Shown piece after piece: positions 54,166 through 62,282 of a DNA stretch of 64,000 nt. Below the pieces are notes generated by a model. The model was given only the letters and a program-made list of their open reading frames with translations, searched no databases and was not told where the DNA came from. The translations under genes and the position numbers were made by a program. Each line of letters opens with the position of its first letter. Position 1 is the stretch's first letter. The stretch is taken from NCBI RefSeq assembly GCF_900091655.1, contig NZ_LT594621.1, forward strand, positions 1,178,001 through 1,242,000, read 5' to 3'. The stretch is from Culturomica massiliensis. GTDB lineage: Bacteria; Bacteroidota; Bacteroidia; Bacteroidales; Marinifilaceae.

Positions 54166-55161
54166 TTAAGGCACCTCAACGGCATTCAGCACTTCATTGA
54201 CGATGTCTTCGCTGGTGATATTATTGGCCTCAGCCTCATATGTCAATCCGATACGGTGACGCAATACATCCGGACATACGGCCCTTACATCCTCCGGAAT
54301 CACATATCCCCTTCGTTTGATAAAAGCAAAAGCCTTAGCTGCTTTGGCTAAACTGATACTGGCACGCGGAGAACCACCGTAAGAAATCATATTGGTAAAT
54401 TTCTCCAAACCGTTCTCTCCCGGATAACGTGTTGCAAAAACAATATCGATAATATATTTCTCGATTTTTTCATCCATATATACCTCCTTCACCACTTCAC
54501 GCGCCTTTATGATATCTGCCGGTTTCAAAATCGTTGAAGCTTTAGGGAAAGCTTTGTCCAGATTTTGCTGGACAATTAATTTTTCCTCTTCTTTTTTCGG
54601 ATAATCAATAACCACTTTCAGCATAAAACGGTCGACCTGCGCTTCCGGCAACGGATAGGTACCCTCCTGTTCGATCGGATTCTGTGTCGCCATAACCAGG
54701 AAAGGTTCCTGCAAACGATAAGTCATATCTCCGATCGTCACCTGACGCTCCTGCATAGCTTCAAGCAATGCCGACTGCACTTTCGCCGGAGCCCGGTTAA
54801 TTTCATCGGCTAAAATGAAATTTGCAAAAATAGGTCCGTGTTTCACCACAAACTCCTCTCTTTTCTGTGAATAAATCATTGTACCGACCACATCCGCAGG
54901 TAAAAGGTCAGGCGTAAACTGTATACGACTGAATTTTGCATCGATTGTTGTAGCCAACGTATTAATTGCCAATGTTTTTGCCAATCCGGGGACACCTTCC
55001 AGTAAAATGTGCCCGTCAGACAACAAGCCTATTAACAACCCCTCCACCAAATGCTTCTGTCCAACAATTACTTTGTTCATCTCCATGTTTATCATATCGA
55101 CAAAAGCACTTTCCTGCTGAATGCGATCATTCAACGCTTTAATATCAACAGTATTCATCAT
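54166..55161 (-). CDS. moxR: MoxR-family AAA+ ATPase
   Basis: First gene of the bat operon: an AAA+ ATPase of the MoxR class, thought to act as a chaperone that inserts metals or assembles complexes with VWA proteins. 331 residues; Walker A GVPGLAKT (56-63), Walker B FILADEINRAPAKVQ (near 107), sensor-1 ATQNPIEQEGTYPLPEAQVDRF. The start could be the second Met. Sequence and position (moxR-DUF58-X-batA-batB-batC-batD-batE) match the canonical Bacteroidota operon. Confidence 0.93.
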   Translation of the reverse strand: MMNTVDIKALNDRIQQESAFVDMINMEMNKVIVGQKHLVEGLLIGLLSDGHILLEGVPGLAKTLAINTLATTIDAKFSRIQFTPDLLPADVVGTMIYSQKREEFVVKHGPIFANFILADEINRAPAKVQSALLEAMQERQVTIGDMTYRLQEPFLVMATQNPIEQEGTYPLPEAQVDRFMLKVVIDYPKKEEEKLIVQQNLDKAFPKASTILKPADIIKAREVVKEVYMDEKIEKYIIDIVFATRYPGENGLEKFTNMISYGGSPRASISLAKAAKAFAFIKRRGYVIPEDVRAVCPDVLRHRIGLTYEAEANNITSEDIVNEVLNAVEVP

Positions 55162-55242
55162 AAAACATATTTATTATTGAGTTATTAATTCACTTTCACC
55201 CTCACATCATCCGGTTTTCACCGGCATTTTCCAATCCGTTAT

Positions 55243-55250
55243 CAAAATTA
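55243..55250 (-). promoter_or_regulatory. -7 box (TAATTTTG, minus strand) of the moxR-bat operon
   Basis: Exact TAnnTTTG match on the minus strand, 82 nt before the moxR ATG, followed by a short CCGGT/ACCGG hairpin (55211-55224) in the leader. The -33 TTTG nearest (55264-55267) is only 13 nt away, so the promoter is tentative. Confidence 0.45.
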
Positions 55251-55325
55251 CTTATATTTGAGTCAAATGTTAAATCAGATCCAGTTAAAAAAAGTTAAGC
55301 CTACGTTTAGATTTTACAAAAAAAA

Positions 55326-55351
55326 AATCAGAAACAATCATGTTTCTGATT
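55326..55351 (-). terminator. Rho-independent terminator of the L,D-transpeptidase operon
   Basis: On the minus strand the stem AATCAGAAAC/GTTTCTGATT (55351-55326) is followed by a run of ten T (the A-run 55318-55327 on plus). It ends the operon 58437-55366. Confidence 0.85.
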
Positions 55352-55365
55352 CCCCGGCAAATGTC

Positions 55366-55776
55366 TTATTCTTGATTTACTTTACCTTTCTTACGGAATA
55401 CTTTCAAATACCCCAAAACAAATATGTAAATTGTGAATACAAAAATCAAACAACGTAAAAAAAGATTTGAAATTTCTAAACCTTCAGGCTGCATCAAATC
55501 CCGAATCAGAGCAGGTATCATAAACACCATGAGTCCGAATAAGACAAACAGCAAAATAATCGTAAAATAACGGGTTCTACGCTCCCGTCTCAATCGCTTC
55601 TCCCTGACCAAAGGCGGTTCATCCGAAGCCGCCATTTTAGGACGCTGGTTTTTATTGATCCGTGTATGTGCCGTTTTCTGTTTACGATTATTCCAACGCC
55701 GTTTCAAACGAACGCCCAACATAAACATAAACACGCAAAAAGCAATCAGTATATAAAAATCACGTCCCATATTCAA
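55366..55776 (-). CDS. Small membrane protein of unknown function
   Basis: A 136-residue protein with three hydrophobic spans (about 6-24, 71-93, 105-128) and a basic cytoplasmic loop (RLKRRWNNRKQKTAHTRINKNQRPK). I do not recognise a family. It is 26 nt after the 259-residue protein of the same operon and is the last gene before the terminator, so it may assist the two L,D-transpeptidases. Function unknown. Confidence 0.7.
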   Translation of the reverse strand: MNMGRDFYILIAFCVFMFMLGVRLKRRWNNRKQKTAHTRINKNQRPKMAASDEPPLVREKRLRRERRTRYFTIILLFVLFGLMVFMIPALIRDLMQPEGLEISNLFLRCLIFVFTIYIFVLGYLKVFRKKGKVNQE

Positions 55777-55802
55777 TTTTTAGTCTGGTAAAAGTAATAA
55801 AT

Positions 55803-56582
55803 TTATAACGTCAATACAACCTGTCCCTGCCAAGGAATCGCCCGGTAAAGTACTTTTGCATCTTTTTTGCGGATTCCGATCCGGATTGTAGGAATATATT
55901 CGGGCAAGGTAAAAACCGACAAAGCCGGTATTTCCGTTTTGGCACGCTCATACCGGTCTTTCAGGTCAAAAACAAAAGCGGCCCAATTATCCTTCCAGCC
56001 ACCTTCCGTCTGATAAAAATAAAAACGGACCCGTTTATCGGTATTCAAAATGAAAAATACCGGTTCGACATGAGTCGTATCCGGCTGTATCATAGGGATA
56101 ACATCACTGCTATCCTTGGGTGCCTGTACAATATTCAACGGCTCTTTGGCAATCGTCCCCTTAAAACCGGTAATTTGAAAAGGACCGGACAACAATTCAT
56201 ACAATACCTCCACATCGATTTTAGAGAAAAAAGAACTTTTACTTATTTCCTGAATAGAAATATCCCTTACACCGACCCCTTTCACCATCAACCGGAGCGT
56301 ACTATCCGGTAAATTCAAAAATAAACCGATCGAGTCATCGGCTGCCATTTTCACCATTCCCCTCAACAATCCTTGCTTTTTCAATAATTCATTATACCCC
56401 GGAACCCGGTGCATTTCCGCTTTATTCTCCCGGTCAGCTGGTTCCATTTTTTCCCAATATGCCTTATTCAATCGTTCCGCCTGTCGGTTTACCGCCAACC
56501 GCATTGCCGAAACATAAACGACCACCAACAGGATAACCGGTATGGTAACGATCTTCAATATCTTTAAAAATTTACGATTCAT
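55803..56582 (-). CDS. Membrane-anchored periplasmic protein of unknown function
   Basis: A 259-residue protein with one N-terminal span (about 8-28) and a periplasmic domain (30-259) that is beta-rich toward the C-terminus. No motif is recognised. It sits 17 nt downstream of one L,D-transpeptidase gene and precedes the small three-span protein, so it belongs to the same operon and may act in peptidoglycan or envelope remodelling. Alternative: a substrate of the transpeptidases. Confidence 0.7.
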   Translation of the reverse strand: MNRKFLKILKIVTIPVILLVVVYVSAMRLAVNRQAERLNKAYWEKMEPADRENKAEMHRVPGYNELLKKQGLLRGMVKMAADDSIGLFLNLPDSTLRLMVKGVGVRDISIQEISKSSFFSKIDVEVLYELLSGPFQITGFKGTIAKEPLNIVQAPKDSSDVIPMIQPDTTHVEPVFFILNTDKRVRFYFYQTEGGWKDNWAAFVFDLKDRYERAKTEIPALSVFTLPEYIPTIRIGIRKKDAKVLYRAIPWQGQVVLTL

Positions 56583-56599
56583 AATCAGGTTCCGCTAAA

Positions 56600-57319
56600 T
56601 CAATAAATATATACATAAGCACCTACAGGTAAAGTCTGATACACGACTTTCAGATCGGCATCCCCAAAGCGGACACAGCCGTGAGTTACAGGCATCCCCA
56701 GAAACCGCTGGTACAAAGTCCCGTGCAACAAATAGCCGTCTGCCATCCGCAAGGCATAATCTCCCAGTACCCCCCGTTCATACCGGGAGGGATCTCCCGC
56801 TTTCGGCACAGGCAGCCCTTCCTCGATAAAAGCCCAATCCGGCTTTGCCCATACCGGGTTTTCTGTTTTCGACAATACGGTCATCCGGCCTTTCGGCGTT
56901 TTGAATACCCAGGTCCGGTTTTCACTCACTAACTTCGTATAGCTTCCCGAAGAACAAAACCCTTCCCGTAAAAGCACTCCTTTGCGGTCATATAAATAAA
57001 ACCGGTTACGTGTCGTATTAATTATAATATAAGGAGCGTGAGGCAAATAATGATCCAATTTCCGGTCAAGCAATGCCACATTATTCTTCAACTGTCTCAT
57101 TTTTTTCTTCACACGACTCTTATTCAATAAAGCAGAATCAACAGTTACCGATTTCAACGAATCTCTTCCTGCCTCCTGAAAAGCAGGAGCAATATATAAC
57201 GGTAGCAAAAGAATCAACAGAACCAGAACCGACATCCAGGAAAAACCTATAATCTTCAGTTTCACAGACATTCCTGAACGAACAGTGCCCTCTTCCTTTA
57301 TCAATTCATTTTCAATCAT
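56600..57319 (-). CDS. L,D-transpeptidase (YkuD family), membrane-anchored
   Basis: A 239-residue cell-wall enzyme with one N-terminal membrane anchor (about 27-45) and a YkuD catalytic domain (about 100-239). The active-site motif appears as LHGTLYQRFLG...THGCVRF, with the catalytic Cys in HGCVR near residue 210. Such enzymes make 3-3 cross-links in peptidoglycan or attach proteins to it. It overlaps the preceding L,D-transpeptidase by 4 nt (start of this within the stop region), so both are translationally coupled. Partner substrates unknown. Confidence 0.88.
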   Translation of the reverse strand: MIENELIKEEGTVRSGMSVKLKIIGFSWMSVLVLLILLLPLYIAPAFQEAGRDSLKSVTVDSALLNKSRVKKKMRQLKNNVALLDRKLDHYLPHAPYIIINTTRNRFYLYDRKGVLLREGFCSSGSYTKLVSENRTWVFKTPKGRMTVLSKTENPVWAKPDWAFIEEGLPVPKAGDPSRYERGVLGDYALRMADGYLLHGTLYQRFLGMPVTHGCVRFGDADLKVVYQTLPVGAYVYIY

Positions 57320-58437
57320 AAACTATAATTTTTAAGAGCCTCATCCAAGGTTTTCGTACTTCCGACAATAACTACCGGAACTCCTTGCCGTACTTTTTCA
57401 TACAATACATCCATATCTTTATCTTCCAAAGCAACACATCCTTCTGTCCAATAGGCATGCCGTCCCCCCTTCCCATGAATTTCGATCAGACCTCCGATAC
57501 GGGCTTTCTGTGGTAAGACACCCTCTTCTTTCTTACGCCGGAATTCCAAACGATCCTGTGCATTCGGATAGTCCAGCAATAAAGCTTTATAATAATGAGT
57601 CATCCGGCCCTGCATTTTTCTCACAACCCGGTAATTCCCTTCCGGTGTCGCATAATCCCCCTCTTGCTGCTTATCTCCCAACCAATTCCTTCCGAATTCT
57701 GCTTTAAAAGAATATTTTTTTTCTCCTTTATAATACAAATGACAATAAGCGGGAAGTTTTTCTACCAGAATGACAAACGCCTTATTTTTCCGGGAATATT
57801 CAACAGCGTTTCCGGCCTCTTTACGCCAAACGGGTAACTTTTCAAAATAATTCACCAACTTCTTACGGGCAACGCAATAAGCACTTTGAATCAGATGCAC
57901 AGCTTCTTCTCCCTTTTCCCTGCCTCCGGCATAATCTCCTTTTTCAAAAGCCATCTCAGCAGCATTCAGCAACATCTTCCCTCGGGCATGCTGCTTTCTG
58001 GTCTCCGTTTCCAAAGGCAGTACGGCAAACAAAGCTTCAAACTCCTTCATTTCGAAACGGAGCCCGTCGATCTTTTCCCGTAACACCGCTTTTAAGTTCT
58101 TCCGGCCTGCTTCCGCTTTCCGAATGGCAGCATTCGCCTTACTGCAAGCCCGGACAACCAAAGTATCGACCTCCTTATAACTTCGCAGTACCATCCATTT
58201 TTCATTCTCCCCCTTCCAGACCGTCATCGCCGATTCATATAATTTGCAAGCCTCCTCATATACCTGCGGACAATAAAAAGCAGCCTCCAATTCACGGGCT
58301 TTTGAAAGTAAGCCTCTCACCTCCTCCATTTCCTTCACCGGAGGCTTTTCTACCATACATACAGACACAAGAATACATCCTGCAACGAGCAGTACCATCA
58401 CAATTCCCCACCTTTTTATAAAACGCTTGCTCTCCAC
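57316..58437 (-). CDS. L,D-transpeptidase-like protein, YafK/ErfK type
   Basis: A 373-residue exported enzyme with an N-terminal membrane anchor (about 11-29, CILVSVCM) and a helical region rich in Lys/Glu (about 40-215) preceding a YkuD domain (about 228-365). The active site reads IEIHGKGG...WTEGCVAL, with Glu in place of the usual His before GC, as in YafK/COG3034-type proteins (some of which cut protein-peptidoglycan links rather than form them). It is the first gene of its operon. A nearby Lpp-like lipoprotein gene is a plausible partner (inference). Confidence 0.85.
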   Translation of the reverse strand: MESKRFIKRWGIVMVLLVAGCILVSVCMVEKPPVKEMEEVRGLLSKARELEAAFYCPQVYEEACKLYESAMTVWKGENEKWMVLRSYKEVDTLVVRACSKANAAIRKAEAGRKNLKAVLREKIDGLRFEMKEFEALFAVLPLETETRKQHARGKMLLNAAEMAFEKGDYAGGREKGEEAVHLIQSAYCVARKKLVNYFEKLPVWRKEAGNAVEYSRKNKAFVILVEKLPAYCHLYYKGEKKYSFKAEFGRNWLGDKQQEGDYATPEGNYRVVRKMQGRMTHYYKALLLDYPNAQDRLEFRRKKEEGVLPQKARIGGLIEIHGKGGRHAYWTEGCVALEDKDMDVLYEKVRQGVPVVIVGSTKTLDEALKNYSL

Positions 58438-58499
58438 GCCAGATTCATTTATTCACCTATCTTAAAATCCTGCCATACACCGGGTCTTCCAATAACAAG

Positions 58500-58645
58500 C
58501 ATCCGGAAAGCCTTGCCTCGTCATTCCTTTTTCACTTAAAAGCGAATCGTATGACAATCTTTTATCCCTTTTTGTTTCCGAAACAAAATTTCGGAGAAGC
58601 CAGGAATGATTGTCACGGAATGATGGCCGGTAGACTTTCCGGATG
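58500..58645. repeat. Nested inverted-repeat structure, possible structured RNA or mobile relic
   Basis: The 230-nt gap 58438-58667 contains an outer pair CATCCGGAAAG (58500-58510)/CTTTCCGGATG (58635-58645), an inner near-perfect pair 58519-58527/58617-58625, a third pair TGACAATC (58552-58559)/GATTGTCA (58608-58615) and a hairpin CCGAAA-TTTCGG (58578-58594). Nested helices of this order suggest a folded RNA (either strand) or a palindromic miniature element; no target duplication is visible. Confidence 0.55.
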
Positions 58646-58667
58646 TCTCTAAATGACCGGAATCTGA

Positions 58668-59264
58668 TTATTTCCGATTTTTCTTGGCAATAGCTTCTGT
58701 CAATTCCGTATTAATGTCAGTCACTGACTTCTGAGCTGCATTCAATTTGTCAAGTGCTTCGGCATAATTCACATCACCGGCTAAAGCAGTTTCGATTTCA
58801 GAAACACTGGCTGTAACGACATTCAATTCATTCGTCATTTGCTCCAGAGCTGCTTTTCCTTCTTTTCCTTTCGGTGCTTTCTTCAACAAAGCCTTTGTTG
58901 TTTCCAGATCGTTCTTCACAGTAGCAATCATTGCTTCAGCTTCAGCCTTTACGGCTTCTCTCTTAGCAGGCACGGCCTGTGCAACACGTTCTGCCTGAGC
59001 AGTCAAAGTATCCAATTTAGCTTTGAGAGCATCAAAATCCTTAAGGAAATTTGAATTTTCAGCTTCAATTCCCTGAATTACAGAATTCAAAGAATCTTCC
59101 AAAGCCTTATACTCAGGAGCCATATAAACGTCAGCCTGAGCAGTTTTGGCTGCAACTACCGCTGCTTTAGCAGCATCAATGCTTTCCTGTGGCATTTTAC
59201 CGCAACTTGATACAACAAATGCCGTCATTACGACAGCAACAGCCAGAAATAATCTGTTTTTCAT
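58668..59264 (-). CDS. Coiled-coil lipoprotein with C-terminal Lys (Lpp-like)
   Basis: A 198-residue lipoprotein: signal peptide with lipobox VSSC (Cys21), then a long, Ala/Lys/Glu-rich alpha-helical coiled coil to the end, finishing ...AKKNRK. The architecture (lipid-modified Cys, helical rod, C-terminal Lys) resembles Braun lipoprotein Lpp, whose last Lys is linked to peptidoglycan by an L,D-transpeptidase, though it is about three times longer and not homologous by obvious sequence. It lies 230 nt upstream of two L,D-transpeptidase genes on the same strand. Function is inferred. Confidence 0.7.
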   Translation of the reverse strand: MKNRLFLAVAVVMTAFVVSSCGKMPQESIDAAKAAVVAAKTAQADVYMAPEYKALEDSLNSVIQGIEAENSNFLKDFDALKAKLDTLTAQAERVAQAVPAKREAVKAEAEAMIATVKNDLETTKALLKKAPKGKEGKAALEQMTNELNVVTASVSEIETALAGDVNYAEALDKLNAAQKSVTDINTELTEAIAKKNRK

Positions 59265-59535
59265 TTTGTTTAAAAACTTTTAGTATGACTTTTTGTTTTC
59301 TCACTAGGGTACCCGAAACTAGTTCCGTTCACCCGAGAAAATCTGTGCGAAAATACACCTTTTTTCAATACATTTTTCTTTATTACTTAAAAAAATCACA
59401 AAATGCATAAAAAAAGTACACAAACGTTATAAATTTAATTTTCAAAAACTTACAAGCTCTGTCTCTCTTGTTTTTTCATACACCCCACCTAATCGAATAA
59501 AACATAACTAAAACATTGTCAAAACCGACAACATT

Positions 59536-60228
59536 CTATTTATACCCGACATAAAGACTGGCAACACCAAAAGTCAATCTCTTCTGAAAAGTTCTTTTAA
59601 AACCGCAAACAGACAATATCTGTAAAAAATCATTACCCTGCGGAAAACGGGATACCGACTCCGGCAAATAGACATAAGCCCCCTTATTACCGGATATCCA
59701 ACCTCCGACTAGCGGCAAAATATGCCTAAAATAAAAACGGTACAACTGACGCATCGGAAAATACCGGGGCATGGAAAATTCCAGAATAACAACTTTTCCT
59801 TCCTGCTTCAACACCCGGTACATTTCTTTTAAACCGATTTCCAGATGTTCAAAATTACGTACCCCGAATGCCACCGTCACCGCATCAAAAGTCTCATCGG
59901 CAAACTCCATCCGCTCGCTATCCCCATATCGCAAATCGATTTTTGCAGCTAAACCGGCAGCCTCTACTTTCTTCCGACCGATTTCCAGCATTTTTTCCGA
60001 AATATCGATACCGATGATCCGGGAAACTCCGGCCTGCGAAGCTGCTATCGAAAAGTCTCCCGTACCACAAGCGACATCCAATAATTTACCTTTATCGTTT
60101 CCCTGTAAACACCGGATGGCTTTACGCCTCCACTTTTTATCGATATTCAAGGACAAAAAATGATTTAAACGATCATAACTCGGTGCTATATCGTTAAAAA
60201 TCCCCTGCACAGCCTCTTTTTTCGCCAT
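59536..60228 (-). CDS. ubiE: Demethylmenaquinone methyltransferase (UbiE/MenG)
   Basis: AdoMet-dependent C-methyltransferase making menaquinone from demethylmenaquinone, the final step for the respiratory quinone. 230 residues: AdoMet motif LLDVACGTGDFSI (about 48-60), IGIDISEKML (about 73-82), GDSERMEFADETFDAVTVAFGVRNFEHLEIGLKEMYRVLKQEGKV, and C-terminal YRFYFRHILPLVGGWISGNKGAY..PESVSRFPQG. The UbiE signature 1 and 2 regions are intact. No quinone gene is adjacent; it stands 71 nt downstream of the PUR-like gene. Confidence 0.93.
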   Translation of the reverse strand: MAKKEAVQGIFNDIAPSYDRLNHFLSLNIDKKWRRKAIRCLQGNDKGKLLDVACGTGDFSIAASQAGVSRIIGIDISEKMLEIGRKKVEAAGLAAKIDLRYGDSERMEFADETFDAVTVAFGVRNFEHLEIGLKEMYRVLKQEGKVVILEFSMPRYFPMRQLYRFYFRHILPLVGGWISGNKGAYVYLPESVSRFPQGNDFLQILSVCGFKRTFQKRLTFGVASLYVGYK

Positions 60229-60299
60229 ACTGTAAAAATCATTTTCATTTACCGGAAATCAGTCCTAACCTGAAATCCGGATCATTTACCTACCGCAAA

Positions 60300-60596
60300 T
60301 TATTCCGGCAATTTTCCTTCTAAAGCGTTCTTGACAACTACAATGGCTTCTTCCAAACCTTCCTTAAATTTTTCAAAGTCTTCTTTATACAAAAAAAGCT
60401 TATGCTTGGAGAAACTTACATTTCCCAATTCATCATAACTCTTTTTGCTCTCTGTAATCGTCAAATAATAATCGTTATTACGGGTTGCTCTGACATCCAT
60501 AAAGTAAGTCCTTTTCCCCGCTTTCACCACTTTTGAATACACTTCTTCCCGATCCCCGCCGGTTTCGGTAAAATCATCATTTCCGTATCTTTCCAT
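60300..60596 (-). CDS. PUR-family DNA/RNA-binding protein (DUF3276)
   Basis: A 98-residue single-PUR-repeat protein. The core (about 18-95) has the family segment EVYSKVVKAGKRTYFMDVRATRN, DYYLTITESKKSYDE and HKLFLYKEDFEKFKEGLEEAI. PUR proteins bind single-stranded purine-rich DNA or RNA as dimers; in Bacteroidota their regulatory targets are unknown. It is preceded by a -7 box 24 nt upstream, giving a short leader. Confidence 0.9.
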   Translation of the reverse strand: MERYGNDDFTETGGDREEVYSKVVKAGKRTYFMDVRATRNNDYYLTITESKKSYDELGNVSFSKHKLFLYKEDFEKFKEGLEEAIVVVKNALEGKLPE

Positions 60597-60619
60597 AACA
60601 CCAGAATTTAATTTATGTT

Positions 60620-60627
60620 CAAATGTA
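60620..60627 (-). promoter_or_regulatory. -7 box (TACATTTG, minus strand) of the PUR-like gene
   Basis: Exact TAnnTTTG match on the minus strand, 23 nt before the start codon at 60596. No convincing -33 box is seen. Confidence 0.5.
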
Positions 60628-60704
60628 GAAAAAAGCTTATGAAACTGAATCTATTTTTAAGTTTTTTTTCAGAAAAAAGGTGTACCGGCTTCCGGATAAA
60701 ACTT

Positions 60705-60712
60705 TAAATTTG
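60705..60712 (+). promoter_or_regulatory. -7 box (TAAATTTG) before the small membrane protein
   Basis: Exact TAnnTTTG match 42 nt before the ATG at 60755, in the divergent gap. Confidence 0.5.
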
Positions 60713-60754
60713 TATAGATAGACACAAACATCAAACCATTATTTAAACATTACC

Positions 60755-60985
60755 ATGCTGGTTAAACTATTCATTATCGTACTTATTTTAGTCGGTCTTT
60801 CGTTAGTCGCACTAAGTATCGGTATTCTTCTCAAACGGGGATTTCCTGAAACTCATATCGGCCGGAACCGGCGCATAAAAGAAAAAGGCATCCACTGTGC
60901 CAATACAACCGATGCCAACGAACGCCGGGACTATAAACCGATAGAAATTGAAGATGAAAAAGAAGAAAATAAAACCCGATTGTAA
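60755..60985 (+). CDS. Small membrane protein, single span
   Basis: A 76-residue protein: one N-terminal membrane span (about 5-27) then a short charged tail with GFPETHIGRNRRIKEKGIHCANTTD, a motif common to a small Bacteroidota family of unknown role (annotated as membrane or secreted). The single Cys in IHCAN is conserved in relatives as I recall. It is divergent from the PUR-like gene and convergent with luxS, with 19 nt between the stops. Confidence 0.75.
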   Translation: MLVKLFIIVLILVGLSLVALSIGILLKRGFPETHIGRNRRIKEKGIHCANTTDANERRDYKPIEIEDEKEENKTRL

Positions 60986-61004
60986 ATCAAGCAGAACTCT
61001 GATT

Positions 61005-61484
61005 TTATTCCGGATAAACCCGGTTTTTATCCGTCATAACTTCCAACACCTCACTTACATAGCGGGCAGACTCATAACGGGCCATAGGCAGATCGTGCAA
61101 CAAATAATTACCGCAATCCCGGGGAGCAGCACCCGGTACTTCTCCTTCAAAATCCCGGACAAACCGGAAAGTTTCCAACATCACGCCCTCAATATCCTGA
61201 GGTTGCAGGTCTCCCTTCATCAACAGGTAATTTCCGGTAGCACATCCCATCGGTCCCCAATAGACAACCTTGTCTCCCCATTCTTTATGATTACGTAAAA
61301 ACGTAGCAGCCAAATGCTCAATCGTATGAAGAGCCCCTGCGCCAAGAGCAGGTTCACGATTCGGTTCTTTCATCCGGATGTCGAAAGTCGTAACCACCTC
61401 ATCTCCGATATAATCCTTACGGGATACATATATGCCTCTCAATAAAGCTTCATGATTGATGCTAAAACTAGGTATCTTATTCAT
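61005..61484 (-). CDS. luxS: S-ribosylhomocysteine lyase
   Basis: Cleaves S-ribosylhomocysteine to homocysteine and the AI-2 precursor DPD. 159 residues with metal ligands H53 and H57 and general base E56 in HTIEH, catalytic Cys81 in MGCATGNYLL and the third metal ligand Cys124 in PRDCGNYLL. Length is typical of LuxS. It lies 84 nt downstream of mtnN on the same strand, in the biochemical order SAH to SRH to homocysteine. A weak hairpin (61011-61033) overlaps its 3' end. Confidence 0.97.
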   Translation of the reverse strand: MNKIPSFSINHEALLRGIYVSRKDYIGDEVVTTFDIRMKEPNREPALGAGALHTIEHLAATFLRNHKEWGDKVVYWGPMGCATGNYLLMKGDLQPQDIEGVMLETFRFVRDFEGEVPGAAPRDCGNYLLHDLPMARYESARYVSEVLEVMTDKNRVYPE

Positions 61485-61546
61485 AATTATTTATATTAAA
61501 ATTTTGCTCTCCACCTGCCATACTGTTTTTACTGACATTTCACAGG

Positions 61547-61554
61547 CAAAGATA
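61547..61554 (-). promoter_or_regulatory. -7 box (TATCTTTG, minus strand) of luxS
   Basis: Exact TAnnTTTG match on the minus strand, 62 nt before the luxS ATG, in the 84-nt gap after mtnN. luxS may thus have its own promoter besides read-through. Confidence 0.5.
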
Positions 61555-61568
61555 ATTTTTTATCTCAA

Positions 61569-62273
61569 CTATATTTTCAATAGCAGTTGCCGGAACACCT
61601 GAAAAGACTCCCGGGGGGCCATCGTCCAGAAATTACGGTATTGCTCCTCATGCTCCTTTACCCCCGGAGTATCGCTGATTACCCGGAAACTCAAAAACGG
61701 CACATCATACATATAACACACCTGAGCAATAGAAGCCGACTCCATATCGACAGCCAGTCCCGCAGGAAATTTTACCTTAATCCCCTCCAACTCCTCCCGG
61801 TCGGTAATAAAACGATCTCCTGTACAAATCATCCCCCCGACCAGCCGGACATCCGTCTTAAGTTGCATAGCCAAACGGTATAAATGCGGATCGGCCAGAT
61901 ACCAAGACGGCATCCCCTGTATTTGTCCGTACTCATTCCCTTCCCCGCACCACACATCGTGATAAACGATTTTCTCTCCCACAACAATATCCATCACATG
62001 CAAACTACAGTCTATACCTCCGGCAACCCCGGTATTGATAATGCAATCCGGAGCAAATGTCCGAATCATTTCCAATGCCCCAACAGCAGCACATACTTTA
62101 CCGATACCGCTTTTTGCCAAAACGATCGACTTATCGCCGATATGTCCTTCCAGAAAAACAATCCCGCTGAGAACCCGTTCTGTTTTAGCCTCCAACAGAG
62201 CACTGACCAGTTCAAACTCAGAACTCATTGCCACAATAACGCCTATTTTCATCTTTCCCTGATTACCTGTCAA
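61569..62273 (-). CDS. mtnN: 5'-methylthioadenosine/S-adenosylhomocysteine nucleosidase
   Basis: Hydrolyses the glycosidic bond of MTA and SAH, releasing adenine and giving S-ribosylhomocysteine for LuxS. 234 residues from the ATG at 62273, or 227 from the ATG at 62252, which gives the classic start MKIGVIVAM. Family residues: SSEFELV (Glu near 19), INTGVAGGID, VDMESASIAQVCY with catalytic Glu, and SDTPG with the adenine-binding Asp. Unusual for the family is a short extra N-terminal segment if 62273 is used. It is 9 nt after the MBL hydrolase stop. Confidence 0.95.
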   Translation of the reverse strand: MTGNQGKMKIGVIVAMSSEFELVSALLEAKTERVLSGIVFLEGHIGDKSIVLAKSGIGKVCAAVGALEMIRTFAPDCIINTGVAGGIDCSLHVMDIVVGEKIVYHDVWCGEGNEYGQIQGMPSWYLADPHLYRLAMQLKTDVRLVGGMICTGDRFITDREELEGIKVKFPAGLAVDMESASIAQVCYMYDVPFLSFRVISDTPGVKEHEEQYRNFWTMAPRESFQVFRQLLLKI

Positions 62274-62282
62274 TAGATTACT

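Noticed and set aside
55253..55260. Plus-strand TATATTTG box in the moxR promoter gap
   Set aside because: No plausible plus-strand gene follows; the 66-codon frame there is featureless.
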